From the NCBI GenBank assembly GCA_037447655.1, contig JBBHKE010003281.1, positions 124,001-188,000 of the forward strand: a stretch of 64,000 nucleotides of DNA, read 5' to 3'. Position 1 is the first letter of the stretch. Every line of letters begins with the position of its first letter. The position numbers and the translations under genes were made by a program. Source of the DNA: Zygnema cylindricum (lineage: Eukaryota; Streptophyta; Zygnematophyceae; Zygnematales; Zygnemataceae). The notes under the pieces were generated by a model, which saw only the letters and a program-made list of their open reading frames with translations, was not told the DNA's origin and made no database searches. Positions 20,891 to 32,689 of this stretch are shown here, piece by piece.

Positions 20891-22369
20891 AACAAAAACC
20901 TCATCTCTACGTCTGTTTTAGATGAAAAGGGTTTTGATACTAGCACTAGGAAAGGATTCTTTACTGCTAGCTTTGAGGAGGAAGTTTATTTCACTGCTGA
21001 AAAAGGTAGCCAAGGGATGTTTAGGTTGATTTTAAGCAATGAAAAGAAGAAACTTTATTATGCTGGTGTTCATGATATAATGTTGTGGCATAAGAGGCTT
21101 GGGCATGTGAATCTAGATAAGTTAAGAGAGATGAAAAAGATGGGAGTAGTGGAAGGGATTCAGTTCGGTGAAAGTGAGAATCTAAGTGATTGTAGGGGAT
21201 GTGCTCAAGGTAAAGCACACAAGTTGCCTTTCCCAAAAACTGCCATCTATAAGGGAGAAAAGATTCTAGATTTAGTACACACAGATATTTGGGGGCCGGC
21301 CAGAGTGCGATCACCCGGGGGGAAGAGATTTATGATGATTATCACCGATGATTGGTCTCGGTATTCCAGAGTGTATTTTTTGAAAAAGAAGTCTGAGGCT
21401 TAGGAATGTTTTAAACAATATAAAACATGGAGTGAAAAACTCCATGAAACCTCAATCAAGAGAGTAAGGAGTGACAATGGTGGCCAGTATACCTCTAACC
21501 AGTTTGAGGATTTTTTGAGAGAAGATGGAGTGCAACACCAAAAGACAGTTCCTGAAAATCGAGAGCAGAATGGTGTAGCTGAAAGATTAAATAGAACACT
21601 GAGTGATAGTGCTAGGAGTATGCTGTCCGATAAGAAGATAGGAAAGAAGTTTTGGGCCAAAGCAATGAACTGTGCAAATTATCTCAAAAATAGAGTTCTT
21701 ACTTCAGCAGTAAAAGGCCAAACACCTTATGAGAGATGGACAGGCCGAAAACCAGATGTTTCACACTTAAAGGTTTTCGGTAGTCAAGTGTTCAGTTTAG
21801 ACACAAATCGGTCAAACTGGAAGTTAGACCCAAAAGGAAAACCAAGATATCTACTAGGATATGATGAAGATGTAAAAGGATATAGAGTCTATGATCCCAA
21901 AAGAGAGGATATTATTTTAGTGAAGCATCTAGTGGTTATGGATGAAGGAAAATCTATTGATCCCTTTAAGCATACAAGGACAGTCAAGATCAGATTTGAG
22001 TCAGAAAATTCTGATGACTTTGAGCTTCCTAACTATCCAGGATTTCAAGAAGATGATGATCTATCAGGTATAGATCAGATCGAGAAGGACCCAAATGTGG
22101 AACCCCTTGTATTAACTCTAACCGAAGCGGAAGACGTGGTGGAAATCGACCTGGAATCAAGGGATAGGGTAGAAGTAGACACTGTTCAGAAAAATCCAAG
22201 AGAACCATCTATTCCGGCAACCGAGTTTGAGGGAGGAAGAAGAAGCAGCATAAGACTGCAAGAGAGACAAGTTAACAATAAGGTAACCAAACTGTCTCAC
22301 CCCGATGAACCTCAAACTTATAATGAGGCAATGACTTGTCCTGAAGAAACCAATGGAAAACAACCATAA
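20867..22369 (+). pseudogene. int: Integrase of element F (one in-frame stop)
   Basis: After the frameshift come a GAG-pre-integrase domain, the HHCC zinc-binding N-terminus (WHKRLGHVN...CRGCAQGKAH), the catalytic core with D in HTDIWGPA, D in SDNGGQY and the QNGVAERLNRT block, and the Copia C-terminal block (LLGYDEDVKGYRVYDP). A TAG at 21401-21403 interrupts the core after KKKSEA; the frame goes on unchanged through 22369. The last codons run out of frame at about 22350, where a second single-base indel leads into the RT frame. The linker after 21990 is acidic and weakly conserved. Confidence 0.92.
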
Positions 22370-22377
22370 ATGAGGAG

Positions 22378-23892
22378 ATGGCCTCAATTATGGCGGCCGA
22401 TACATGGGAATTGGTGGATTGTCCTCCTCACAGGAAGCCAATTAGGTGTAAGTGGGTATTTAAGCTGAAATTCAACCCGGATAACACCATTGAGCACTAC
22501 AAGGCTCGGTTAGTGGCGAAGGGATTTACCCAGAAAGAGGGAATTGACTACGAGAAGACTTTTGCTCCGGTCGTTAGGTTTCCTTCAGTTCGGATACTTC
22601 TCAGTATGGTGGCAGCAGAAGACATGGAAGTGCATCAGATGGACATGAAGACGGCCTTCCTACATAGAGAGTTGGAAGAGGAAATTTTTATGCGACAGCC
22701 CGAAGGATTTGTGGAGCAAGGGGAGGAAAGCAAGGTATGTCGATTGATCAAATCTTTGTATGGGCTGAAACAGGCTCCCCGGCAATGGAACAAGAAGCTC
22801 GATGAGTTTCTTACAGGTTTGGGATATATTTGGATCAGCTCAGATCACTCTATATATTTGTTTGAAGATGAGGAAGGAATTATTTTTATTGCAATTTATG
22901 TCGATGATTTGCTTGTTTTAAGTAAATCTATGGATAAAATAAATAAGGTTAAAAATGATTTAAAAGGAAGATTTGAGATGAAGGATATGGGAGAAGCAAG
23001 GTATATTTTGGGAATTCAGGTAGAAAGGGACACAGAGAGAAAGATAATCAGATTAACTCAAAAAGAGGCCATTGGAAACATGTTAGAAAAATTCCAAATG
23101 GACAAGGCTAATAGTTGTACCACTCTTATGGATTTAAAGAAGGGAAGTGAGGGGAGTGAAGAAGAGGGAGTTATAATCTTAGATGACGAGGTAAGCCCGG
23201 AAGAGAAAAGATTTATGCAGACCATCCCTTATAGACAAGTAGTGGGCAGCCTAATATATTTTATGAATTGTACCCGTCCGGACATAGCCGCAGCTGTAGG
23301 AGTACTAAGTAGGAGTCTGAATGCTCCCACTAAGGAAGATTGGGAGGCAGCTAACAGAGTACTTAGATATCTCATAGGAACTAGGGATCTATGGTTGCAT
23401 TTCGGTGGGAAAAATACTCACATCACCACTTGGAGTGATGCCAGCTATGGGGATGCTCCTATGAGGAGATGCAAGTCTGGATATGTATTGTATGTGGGTG
23501 ATGGGGCTTGCTGTTGGAGCAGCAAACAGCAAAAGGTCATTGCTCAGTCCACCATGGAGGCTGAGTACATGGCTTCTTGCTCGCCTGTAAAAGAATTAAT
23601 GTGGGTCAAGTCTTTGCTTGGTGAGCTTGGTTAACTTAAGAGTGGTGTCCAAAAAGTGTTTTGTGATAATCAGGCTGCCATTGCCATTTCTGCCAATCCT
23701 CAACATCACTTTAAAGCCAAACACATGGACATTAGGCTTAGCTTTGTTAGGGAGAAAGTAGAAAACAAGATAATCAGTTTGGAGTATAAACCAGATAGTG
23801 AAATGGTAGCTGATATGATGACCAAACCTGTTCCTTCCCCTAAATTAATTTTCTGCCGGGAGAAGTGTGGTCTTAAAATAAAGAGTGACTAG
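22378..23892 (+). pseudogene. Reverse transcriptase and RNase H of element F (one in-frame stop)
   Basis: The RT domain of Copia type starts upstream of 22378 in the same frame (QWKTTINEEMAS). It shows [60 protein letters not shown] and the catalytic YVDD at residues 174-177 of this frame. RNase H follows with TTWSDASYGDAPM, WSSKQQKVIAQSTMEAEYMA and FCDNQAAIAI...HHFKAKHMDIR. A TAA at 23632-23634 splits RNase H just after LLGELG; element E has a Tyr codon there. All catalytic residues I could check are present. Confidence 0.93.
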
Positions 23893-23905
23893 AAAATAAG
23901 GGGAG
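23892..23905 (+). promoter_or_regulatory. Polypurine tract of element F
   Basis: gaaaataaggggag precedes the 3' LTR start TGTAGAAA and equals the tract of C and E. Confidence 0.85.
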
Positions 23906-24934
23906 TGTAGAAATAAAAGGTTATTTTAGTATTTTCAAGGTTTTGCAAAATGCAGAAAAGAAGCCCAGGCAGTCTGCCTCTAAGTTCTCCCTTCAGCTCC
24001 CACACTTGTCGTAGTCACTGAAGGTTGAAGAGGGAGCTAGAGCCATGGCTGCCTATGCTGATTAGAGATAGAGTTACGGGTTGTAGATTTGGTAGATTTA
24101 CCAAAATGTAAATTGACAGACCTAGGGTTTGAACCTGGTACCTACCGCCCGTCAACATAGCCTGTAGCCTTAGCCATATAGTCTGCCATCATGCTTGAAG
24201 ATATATATTTTGATAGGTATTTAAATGTTAACACGTAGTCTATTTCATTTAACGGATCTTTAAACATAGACACAGTTTGTAAAGTACGGCGTACGAAACA
24301 TCCGAAACGAATACTGCGCATTTTGTTTAGAAAGCGAAACAAATACTGCGAAAGTATTTATGACGGTCACAATTGTAATCTGGCTTAATTGGACGTCCAC
24401 GAAGCATGCCGAGATCGTGGAATAGGTTTTCGGCGGTTTGCGGTTGAGGTCACGTCAATTGCCACGTGGCAAAATCACATTGGATTGCGACATCTCTTGG
24501 GATTCCAAGAACGAATCCAAAAATGGCATGTGTCGACTTGTTGGCCATGTTGTACAATATCCGTACATAAAGTACATTGGCACTTGTACCTTATGTACGA
24601 TACACTATTATGATTGGTGCCGTACTTCAGTAGATAGAGTTTAGAGAGAGATAGGACTTAGAAAAATTTGATAGATTGGACCCTCTCTCCCAGAGAGCTT
24701 CTGTACAAAAGGTCAACTTTGACACTTCATAACTTACTGCTCAGGGGAGCAAATTCAGAGATTCTTTTTGCTATAGACTCAAGAGAGTCTTGCCTTTACA
24801 GGGGTGAAGGTGGTCTGAGTTTTTTTTTGCCATGGTGGCAGTTATTCTTGCTGAAACACAAAGGGGTCAGGGTTATCCTAGAGGCTTCGTGTGAGCTGCC
24901 TACTCTGAGGTCCTATGGAGGTCTCAGAGTTACA
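23906..24934 (+). repeat. Element F 3' LTR
   Basis: 1029 bp, TGTAGAAA...TTACA, nearly identical to 18524-19553. Confidence 0.95.
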
Positions 24935-25640
24935 ATTTCATTATCAGGCATCTCACTGAAGTAGTTGTTACACCTCACTCTCACGTGGACAGGGTGGCTG
25001 AGTTGTGGGAGGCTCTTGTCCACATTTGCAAGAGTGGTACGATTGAACAACAGAAGCTGGCAGATCAAAAGGTACAAGCATATGTTTACAAAAGATGAAA
25101 GATGTTAGACCTCTGTCATGACTTAGCCGGGTTATTTATAGAGTTGGAGGGTGCAGGAAAAGGGGAGACCGAGAAAGAAAAGGTGAACACTTTGTTGATG
25201 AAACTCTCAGATGATTATGAAAACATTGTTAACAAGGTTTAAGATTTGCCAAATCACCGATGTATCAAGAACTCTGTTGTCAAGATGATTTTCGTTCAGG
25301 AAACACAATTGAGATTCGCAGAGGAGGGAGGAGTGTTTAAGAATTGGCTGCTAGAACTAACAAGGGGGATAAGGATTCTAAGAAACTTTATGGAAAATTT
25401 GGTGGAGGAGGAAAAGGAAACTGATCGGATGAATCACGATCTAGGCCTGCGAAGGAGCTTTGTCACTTCTGTAAGAAGCTGGACATTTTATGCGGAGTTC
25501 ACTAAAATGATAGAGTTGAGATTGAAGGAGGAGCAAATTGGTAGACTAGCCGTAGGAAAAAAAAAGGCATTTGTGGTAACAGAAGTAAGGGGAGGGTATT
25601 TAGATGGGACATGGAGAACTCCTCCCTAACAAGGAGCTGG
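24935..25640 (+). pseudogene. gag: Gag C-terminal part of element E
   Basis: Continues the gag split by element F: SGTIEQQKLADQKVQAYVYK, then KLSDDYENIVNKV, and a damaged knuckle (CHFCKK without the His) near 25460. A TGA at about 25096 and frameshifts break it. Confidence 0.8.
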
Positions 25641-25930
25641 AGTTGAAAGGTGAGCCGGAGATTCTAAGGAGGCAAAAGTGTGCTTTCGGTGAAGTATGAG
25701 AAACTCCTTAAAAAGTATGGATTATTAATTCAGGTGCCTCTATGCATATGTGTAGAGAAAAATGATTGTTTACCAAAATAAGAAAGATCCCTACTGTAGA
25801 GATAGAGTACGGGGATGGGAGAATAGTAACTACTAGTTTAGTGGGATTTATAGATCTGAAATTCTTATTTGATGGTAAGACATCCATAGTCACTTTCTCT
25901 GATGTCCTTTTTATTCCACAATAAAAATAA
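25641..25930 (+). pseudogene. Protease remnant of element E
   Basis: The active-site block reads IINSGASMHMC near 25715, with Asn in place of the catalytic Asp seen in F (VDSGASMHMC). The following IEYGDGRIVTTSLVG block matches F well. Confidence 0.8.
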
Positions 25931-26660
25931 AATCTTATGTCTACGTCGGTCTTAGATGATAAGGGTTTTGAGACTAGTACTAAGAAAGGAGTCTTCGTTG
26001 CTAGCTATGAGAATGAAGTATATTTCATTGTTAAAAAAGGTTGCCCAGTAATGTTTAGACTAAATTTAAGTAATGAAAAGACGAGAGTTTACTATGCCGG
26101 TGTAAGTGATTTGATGATGTGGCATAAAAGATTTGGACATGTGCATCTAGATAGTTTGAAAGAAATGAACAAAATGGGTTTAGTTGAAGGAATAAACTTT
26201 TGAGATAATGAGGCCTTGGATGATTATTGTAGATGTGCTCAAGGTAACGTCCACAGATTGCCATTCCCAAAAAGCGCATCATTTAAAGGTGAAAAGGTCC
26301 TAGATCTAGTTCATACAGACATATAGGGACCAGCCAAAGTGCTTTCAGTAGGAGGGAAAATATTTATGCTTTCTATCACTAGGGACCAGCCAAAGTGCTT
26401 TCAGTAGGAGGGAAAATATTTATGCTTTCTATCACTGATGTTTTGTCTAGATACTATAGAGCATATTTCTTGAGAAACTAATGTGAGGCTTTAGCTTATT
26501 TGAAAAAGTATAAAGCATGGAGTGAGAAGCTTTCACTTTTTAAAAATCTGATTAGAAGTTAGATGCAAAGGGAAAACAAGGATACCTACTTGGATATGAT
26601 GAAAATGTAAAAGGATATAGATTTGATGATTCCGGAAGAGAAGACATCATTCTAGTAAAA
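25931..26660 (+). pseudogene. Integrase remnant of element E, core deleted
   Basis: The pre-integrase and HHCC region (MWHKRFGHVHLDSLKEM near 26120) and HTDI at about 26315 are present. The sequence then jumps near 26540 from the WSEKL block to the post-integrase block (LGYDENVKGYRF), so the DNGG and E catalytic residues are lost. A 56-bp tandem duplication lies at 26325-26436. Confidence 0.8.
26325..26436 (+). repeat. Perfect 56-bp tandem duplication in the integrase remnant
   Basis: The block agggaccagcc...tctatcact occurs twice without a gap (26325-26380 and 26381-26436) and without a visible mismatch. Confidence 0.95.
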
Positions 26661-27677
26661 CACTTGGTAATCATGGATGAAGGAAAGTCCATAGATCCCT
26701 TTAAATACACTAAATCAATTAGAATTAGAATTGAATCCGAAAATGAGTTAGATTCAAATTCTTCCAACCGAACACCGGTTCAACCTGACCTTATAGAGGA
26801 AGAGAACAATTTGATCGAGAGTGACTCCCTCTTGGAGTCACAGCTTCCAATTCAAATTGAGGAAGAAAAAGAGGAAAGACCGGAAATATATGATGAACGT
26901 CCGGAGATGGACTCCAGAGATAGGGGAGAAGATGAAGTCATCCGGAGAAAGCACAAATTATACTCTATTCTAGCATCAGATTTTGAAGGAGGAAGGAGAA
27001 GCAACAAGATACTTCAAGAGAGAAATGTGAACAAAAAGGTTACTAAGCTGTCACATTTGAGCAAACTCTAGAGTTACTCGGAGGCAATTAATAGTTTGGA
27101 AAGTAGTAGATGGATGACAACCATTAATGATAAGATGGCTTCTAATATGAAAGCAAACAAATGGGATCTAGTGGATTGTCCTCCAGACAGAAAACTGATA
27201 GGATGCAAGTGGGTATTTAAGTTAAGACTCAATACGGATAACACTATTGAGCGATACAAGGCCAGATTAGTGGCTAAGGGGTTTACACACAAGGAGGGAA
27301 TCGATTATGAAGAGACTATCATTCCGGTTGTTAGATTTCTTTCTCTTTGGATTCTTCTTAGTCTAGTGGCAACAGAAGATATGGAAGTGCACCAAATGGA
27401 CATCAAAACCACTTTTTTACACGGAGAATTAGAAGAAGAGATCTTCATGAAACATCCAAAAGGATTTATGGAGAAAGGAGAAGAAAGTAAAGTGTGCAGA
27501 TTGATAAAATCTCTTTATGGACTAAAGCAGGCTCCACGCGAATGGAACAAAAAGCAGGACAAGTTTTTGGCAAGTTTGGGATATATCCGAAGCAGTTTGG
27601 ACCATTCCATCTATCTATTTGAAGATAAAGAAGGTATTATTTTCATTGCCATCTATATTGATGATATCTTGTTGTAA
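26661..27677 (+). pseudogene. Linker and reverse transcriptase of element E, first copy
   Basis: The frame 27096-27677 carries RT blocks [55 protein letters not shown] and the catalytic box as YIDD near the end, where the frame stops at TAA after ILL. The upstream frame (26664-27071) is the acidic linker with an EGGRRSNKILQERN block. Confidence 0.85.
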
Positions 27678-28583
27678 GAATATCAGTGGAGAAAACTAAT
27701 GAATTCAAAAAGGATCTAAAGAGTAGCTTTGAAATGAAAGAATTTGGAGAGGGAAATAAAAAAGCATATTTTGGATATTTAGATAGAAAGGGATAGAGAG
27801 AAAAAAACAATTACGCTAACTAAAAAGGAAGCAATAAAAAATATGCTCAAAATTTTTTAAATTGATAAAGCAGATAGTTGTACGACTCTAATGGATCTAA
27901 AAAGAGGAAATGAGGGGAGATCAGAAGGGGCAGTCTTGATCTTGGATAATGAGTTAAGACCATAGGAAGGAGAGTTTATAAAAAATGTTTCGTATAGACA
28001 AGTTGTTCGTAGTTTGATCTATTTTTTGAATTGTACTTGTCCAGATATAGCAGCTGCCCTAGGGATATTAAGGAGTGTAAAAGATCCAAGGAAGAAAGAT
28101 TGGGAAACATCCATGAGAGTCATGCGATACTTGATAGGAACGCGAGATCTGTGGTTGCATTTAGGAGGGGATAATGCTGACATCACCACTTCGAGTGATG
28201 CCAGTTATGGGGATGCTCCAATGAAGAGGTGTACTTCTGGATATGTATTGTATGTTGGGAATGAGGTTTGTTGTTAGAGCAGCACGACATAAAAGGTGAA
28301 TGCTCAATCCACCATAGAGGCTGAGTATATTGCCTCTTGTGAAAGAATTAATGTGGGTGAAATCTTTGCTTCAAGAACTTGGATATATGAAGAATAGAGT
28401 GCAAAAAATATTTTGTGATAGTCAAGCTGCAATTGCGATTGCAGCAAACCCAAAGCATCACTTTAAAGCAAAGCATATAGATATATAATTAAGCTTTGTT
28501 AAAGAGAAGGTTGAGAATAAAATAAATAGTTTGGAATATAGACTGGATGGAGAAATGGTAGCAGATATGATGATTAAGCTTTT
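27678..28583 (+). pseudogene. RNase H of element E, first copy
   Basis: Blocks match F in order: IYFLNCTCPDIAAALG near 28020, the SDASYGDAPMKRCTSGYVLY block near 28190, then DSQAAIAIAANPKHHFKAKH near 28420. Several stops and a short deletion (the EYMASCS block is shortened) break it. It ends near 28583 where the sequence returns to the middle of RT. Confidence 0.8.
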
Positions 28584-29790
28584 TGGAGAAAGGAGAAAAA
28601 AGAAAGGTGTGCAGATTGATAAAGTCCCTTTATGGACTAAAGCAAGCTCCACGCCAATGGAACAAGAAGCAAGACGAGATTTTGACAAGTTTGGGATATA
28701 TTTGAATCAGTTTCGATCATTCAATATATCTATTTGAGGACGAGGAAGGTATAATTTTCATTGCCATATATGTTGATAATTTGCTTTTTTGAGTTTATCA
28801 ATGGAAAAAGCTAATAGATTGAAAAAGGATCTAAAGAGTAGATTTTAAATGAAATATTTAGGGGAGCCAAAGTATATCTTGAGAATTCAGAGGAAGAGGC
28901 ATAAAGATAAAAGAACAATTAGACTAACTAAAAAGGAAGCAATTGGAAAAATGCTTAAAAAATTTCAAATGGATAAGGAAAATAGTTGTACGACTCCAAT
29001 GAACTTAAAAAAGGAAAATGAGGGGAGCTCAGAAGAGGGAGTCTTGATCTTAGATAAAAAGTTAGGACCTGAGGAAAGCAAGTTCTTACAAACTATTTCG
29101 TACGAACATATTGTCGGTAGCTTGATCTATTTTATGAACTGTATCGTCTTGATATAGCAACATCTGTAGGGATCGTCTTGATATAGCAACAGCTGTAGGG
29201 ATATTAAGTAAGAGTCTAAATGATCCTAGAAAGTAAGATTGGGAAGCTGCCAAAGGGATCATGCAATACTTGATAGGAACGAGAAATAAGTGGTTGCATT
29301 TGGGAAAGGATAACACTCACATCACCACTTGTAGTGATGCAAGTTATAGGGATGCTCTAATAAAAAGGTGTACTTATGGGTATACGTTGTATGTTTGGAA
29401 TTGGGCTTGCTTTTGGAGGAGTAAGCAACAAAAGGTGATTGCTCTGTCCACCACGGAGGCTAGGTATTTGGCCTCTTGTTCCGCTGTGAAAGAATTAATC
29501 TGGGTGAAATCTTTGCTTCAAGAACTTAGATATATAAAGAGTGGAAAGAAAAAGATATTTTGTGATAATCAACCAGCGATTGTAACTGCAACTAACCCTA
29601 AGCATCATTTTACAGCAAAGCATATGGATATTCGTTTGAGCTTTATTAGAGAGAAGGTTGATAATATAATACTTAGTTTGGAATATAGACCAGATGGAAA
29701 GATGGTAGCTGATATGATGAATAAGCCGGTTCCTTCTCCCACATTGATATTTTGTAGGGAGAAGTGTGGACTGAAAAAAAAAATAGACTA
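28584..29790 (+). pseudogene. Second, tandem copy of RT end and RNase H in element E
   Basis: From ggagaaaggag at 28584 the sequence repeats the RT half that begins at about 27473, then runs through RNase H (SDASYRDALIKRCT, KQQKVIALSTTEARYLASCS, FCDNQPAIVTATNPKHHFTA) to the polypurine tract. The two copies differ at many positions. The frame 29261-29791 is open over most of RNase H, but Trp and Gly positions are changed. Confidence 0.85.
29143..29200 (+). repeat. 29-bp tandem duplication in the second RNase H copy
   Basis: atcgtcttgatatagcaaca is repeated with its flank (29143-29171 and 29172-29200) with one mismatch. Confidence 0.9.
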
Positions 29791-29804
29791 GAAAATAAGG
29801 GGAG

Positions 29805-30772
29805 TGTTGAAAAAGGGTATTATATAATTTATCTTCATAGTCAATCTATTGTCATTCTACAGTCTCATATTTGTTGTAGTCATTGAGAACTAGCAGGCAC
29901 TAATGGTTGCCTTAGGCAGATGAAAAGATAGGTAGAAGATAGAGCTCCTTAAAAAGAAAGGCTGCCACGGACAGGATTTGATCTTGTGACCTCCTAGACG
30001 AGAGCCGTACGAAAAAGCCATCTGCCTTATCTGGTAGGTCTTGAACAATCGATACACAAATTATATTTGATAGATATTTAAAAAGTGACGCAGTGACACA
30101 TTTCATTTAACGGCTCATGGAACGAAAAGAACATGGAAAGTATAGTACCACATAATATACTGTACCGCACATAAAGAACAGAACGCCATTGAATTTCAAC
30201 GGACGAAATGAAATGTTGTTTGCGATCAACGACCCGTAGAGGAGCTAGATTCCCGGAGTGGACTTTTGGTGGTTTGGGAGCCAATATCGGCGGATGACAC
30301 GTGGCGAGATATTAGTTTACAGTGGGGATTACGGGGGGGATACATTACGGCTTAGGAACAGACACGCGTCAGCGAAGCGACAATGCCATACTATGGATGT
30401 ACAATAAGTACAGCGGTACCTGTACCTTCTTGTACTTTAAAGTCTTTTGATTGGCTAGGGTACACTAGTAGTCAGCTCAGAGAGGTGGCTTAAAACTTAG
30501 AAACATTTAGGTATTCGCCTCTCTTCCAGAGTCCAGTTGTATTTATTTGGCCTACTTTGTTCAAACATAACTTAATGCTTAGGTGAGCAATTTCAGAGAT
30601 TCTTTTTGTTGCGGTCTCAAGGGAGTCTAGGCTACTCGAGGTGTAGTTGGTCGGAGTTTTTTGTGTGCAAGGGTGGCACTTGTTCATTGCCAAAGTTAAA
30701 AGTGCAAATATTATCCTAGAGGCTTCATATAAGTTGTACATTTTGTGAACCAATGCAGGTCATTGAATTACA
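29805..30772 (+). repeat. Element E 3' LTR
   Basis: TGTTGAAAAAGG...TTACA after the polypurine tract at 29791-29804. It holds the ggatttgatct block (29973), an acacgtggcg box (30299), cctgtaccttcttgtact (30419) and gattctttttgttgc (30599). Confidence 0.9.
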
Positions 30773-31284
30773 CGGGCGGGTACAGGTAGTCGCGGAAAAT
30801 TGAGTTTAAGTTAACTTTGATTTTTGTAAACGCGTTTCGGGCAACAGTTAACAATTTTGGAGCGTGAAATAACCTTGTCAGGCGTCGTGTACTCAAATTT
30901 TGAAAAATAAAAACGTTCGGTTTTGGTTATGGTTGGTTTGGTTATCGTCGGTTTCGGTTATCTCAAATTTTGAATTTTACAAACTCTTTTATACGGGAAA
31001 GGTGTCGATCTTCCAAGGTGATGATTTTCCTTTCGTACGACATTTTTCTTATATCGGCTGAATATCTGAAATCAAAACAACATTCGATATTCTATTGACT
31101 ACGCTGGCGATTGGATCATGTCCTTGTTATTTCCGTACGTGTCATTAAATTATCATTGCTTAATTTCACTGATTAGCTTAATTTCTTTTATAACCATTGA
31201 AAGTATATCCATCACGGGATTAGAGTTCTTAAAAAATGAATGACAACCGTACGATCAAAATAGAATTGGCTTTGGTTAAGATAT
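30773..31284 (+). repeat. Non-coding DNA; dispersed repeat R1, copy 1, left part
   Basis: No gene seen. From about 31110 the sequence matches 56535-56715 (atgtccttgtt, ccattgaaagta, aatgacaaccgtacgat). Positions 30930-30970 hold short ggttatngtnggttt repeats. Confidence 0.75.
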
Positions 31285-32497
31285 TGGGTGAAACAGCGTC
31301 GGGCTAAATCGCACCATCAATGTTTAGTTTGATTCAGTGCATTAGTTATGTTATGTTTCGTTTGATACAGTATATCGCAAATCGCAAATAGAGTAAAGAC
31401 AAAATTAGAGTAAAAAAAAGTAAAAAAAATAATTAGAGTTATTTACTCTAATTTGTGTTATAGAACTTTTTCAAAAAAGAGTTTTACTCTAATTTATATA
31501 AGTTCTCTAATTTGGAGCGCTAATATCTCTACTGGAAATAAGGTTTTCGTACAAAATCTGACCAAACGTACAGTTTATCTTCACTATGACGTTTGCACTA
31601 CACTGTTTGTTAAAACCGAGTTACATGATAACGACCTATATTAAATCATTATTTGTACCTTTTTACTTATAAAAGTACAATCTTGCACGGTTGAACTTCG
31701 TCCGTAACCTATATTAGATTTTTTTACGCTATTTAAACCTTACCTTAAAGAGTATAATGAGAAATTTAGAGTCATTTACTCTATTTGATGTGATAGAGTC
31801 AAAATTTAGGGCTACCAAATTAGCGTTATTTACTCTAATTACGAGTCGTGGTGTCCTTTTGTGTTGGTTTGTTTTGTGCGATCGTTATTCAATTGTATGA
31901 ACAGGGCGTTGGACGATTTCGAGGAAATGTTGGTTCGTGAGGCACGATTTGGCGTCCGCGTAATATTACATGTTCGTGAAGTGTGACACGATCTTTGCGT
32001 CCGCGGAAATATTATTTGTGTATGACGCAAAGGCAGTAACTTTGTACCACCGATCTTGCTACTATGCATCACAATTCACAAGGAGTAAAGAGCTAATTTG
32101 TCAGATTAGAGGTAGATTAATGTTGTAGGCTATGGCAGGCGCACTTAGCGTGCATCTAGTCGTTATGTTTAGGAACAATTTGTTTTGTATTGATTTCAAT
32201 TATACTTGTTCTTAATCATTATAGTGAGTATTTAGTGAGTGCGTAGAGTTAGGAAAGATATCATCAAAAATGTATTCAGTGTGAGTGACCCGAAGTGTGA
32301 ATGTGAGTGAGAATCAATATTTAATGAAAGTTAGAAATGAGAGTGAGTACAAAGAGTGAGTGATTGTATTGAAAATATTTCGGTTAAATTTAATTAATAT
32401 TTGGCGGATGTATTTTGCAGTGAATTGATTTGTATTTGTTTAAGCTTTCGCTGTGCATTTTGGTTTATTATTTGTGAAGTAAGTTGATCATTGTGTT
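31285..32497. other. About 1.2 kb insertion within repeat R1
   Basis: The related copy at 56.7 kb passes from its left to its right part without this DNA. It is AT-rich, with clusters of ttactctaatt and its complement at 31386-31500 and 31755-31845 that could be degenerate terminal inverted repeats. No protein domain is visible. Confidence 0.55.
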
Positions 32498-32645
32498 CTT
32501 TCAACATCGACATGTAAAAGTGTTAAGACCCCCTAAAAAAATAATTGATGTACCGCAAAACCTGGTCCTTCGATCACCTGATCCGTACATAAACATTGAA
32601 TATTGCCTAAACTACGATGCCATAGCCCATGATAGTGTGGGACGA
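32498..32645 (+). repeat. Dispersed repeat R1, copy 1, right part
   Basis: Matches 56723-56835 (catcg.catgt.aaagtgt, gtaccgcaaaacctggtcctt, gatccgtaca). Confidence 0.85.
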
Positions 32646-32689
32646 AGAGGAAGTGGAGGTAGGGGAAATGGATTTTATTGAAGACATCA

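Larger units (their letters stand above)
18524..24934 (+). mobile_element. Copia element F, the most complete copy, inserted in gag of element E
   Basis: LTRs of about 1030 bp at both ends begin TG and end CA and differ at only about 30 positions by eye. The flanks atttt (18519-18523) and atttc (24935-24939) form a 5-bp target duplication with one change. The internal region encodes all Copia domains in standard order with two single-base frameshifts and two in-frame stops, so it was active in the fairly recent past. Confidence 0.95.
16426..30772 (+). mobile_element. Copia element E (decayed; host of a solo LTR and of element F)
   Basis: Its 5' LTR starts near 16426 and its 3' LTR ends at 30772. 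Removing 17241-18072 and 18524-24934 restores the usual order LTR - PBS - gag - protease - integrase - RT - RNase H - LTR. I found no clear target duplication at the outer ends. The coding part has many stops, deletions and duplications. Confidence 0.8.

Noticed and set aside
30773-30777. Target duplication for element E
   Set aside because: The bases before 16426 (caccc) and after 30772 (cgggc) do not match.
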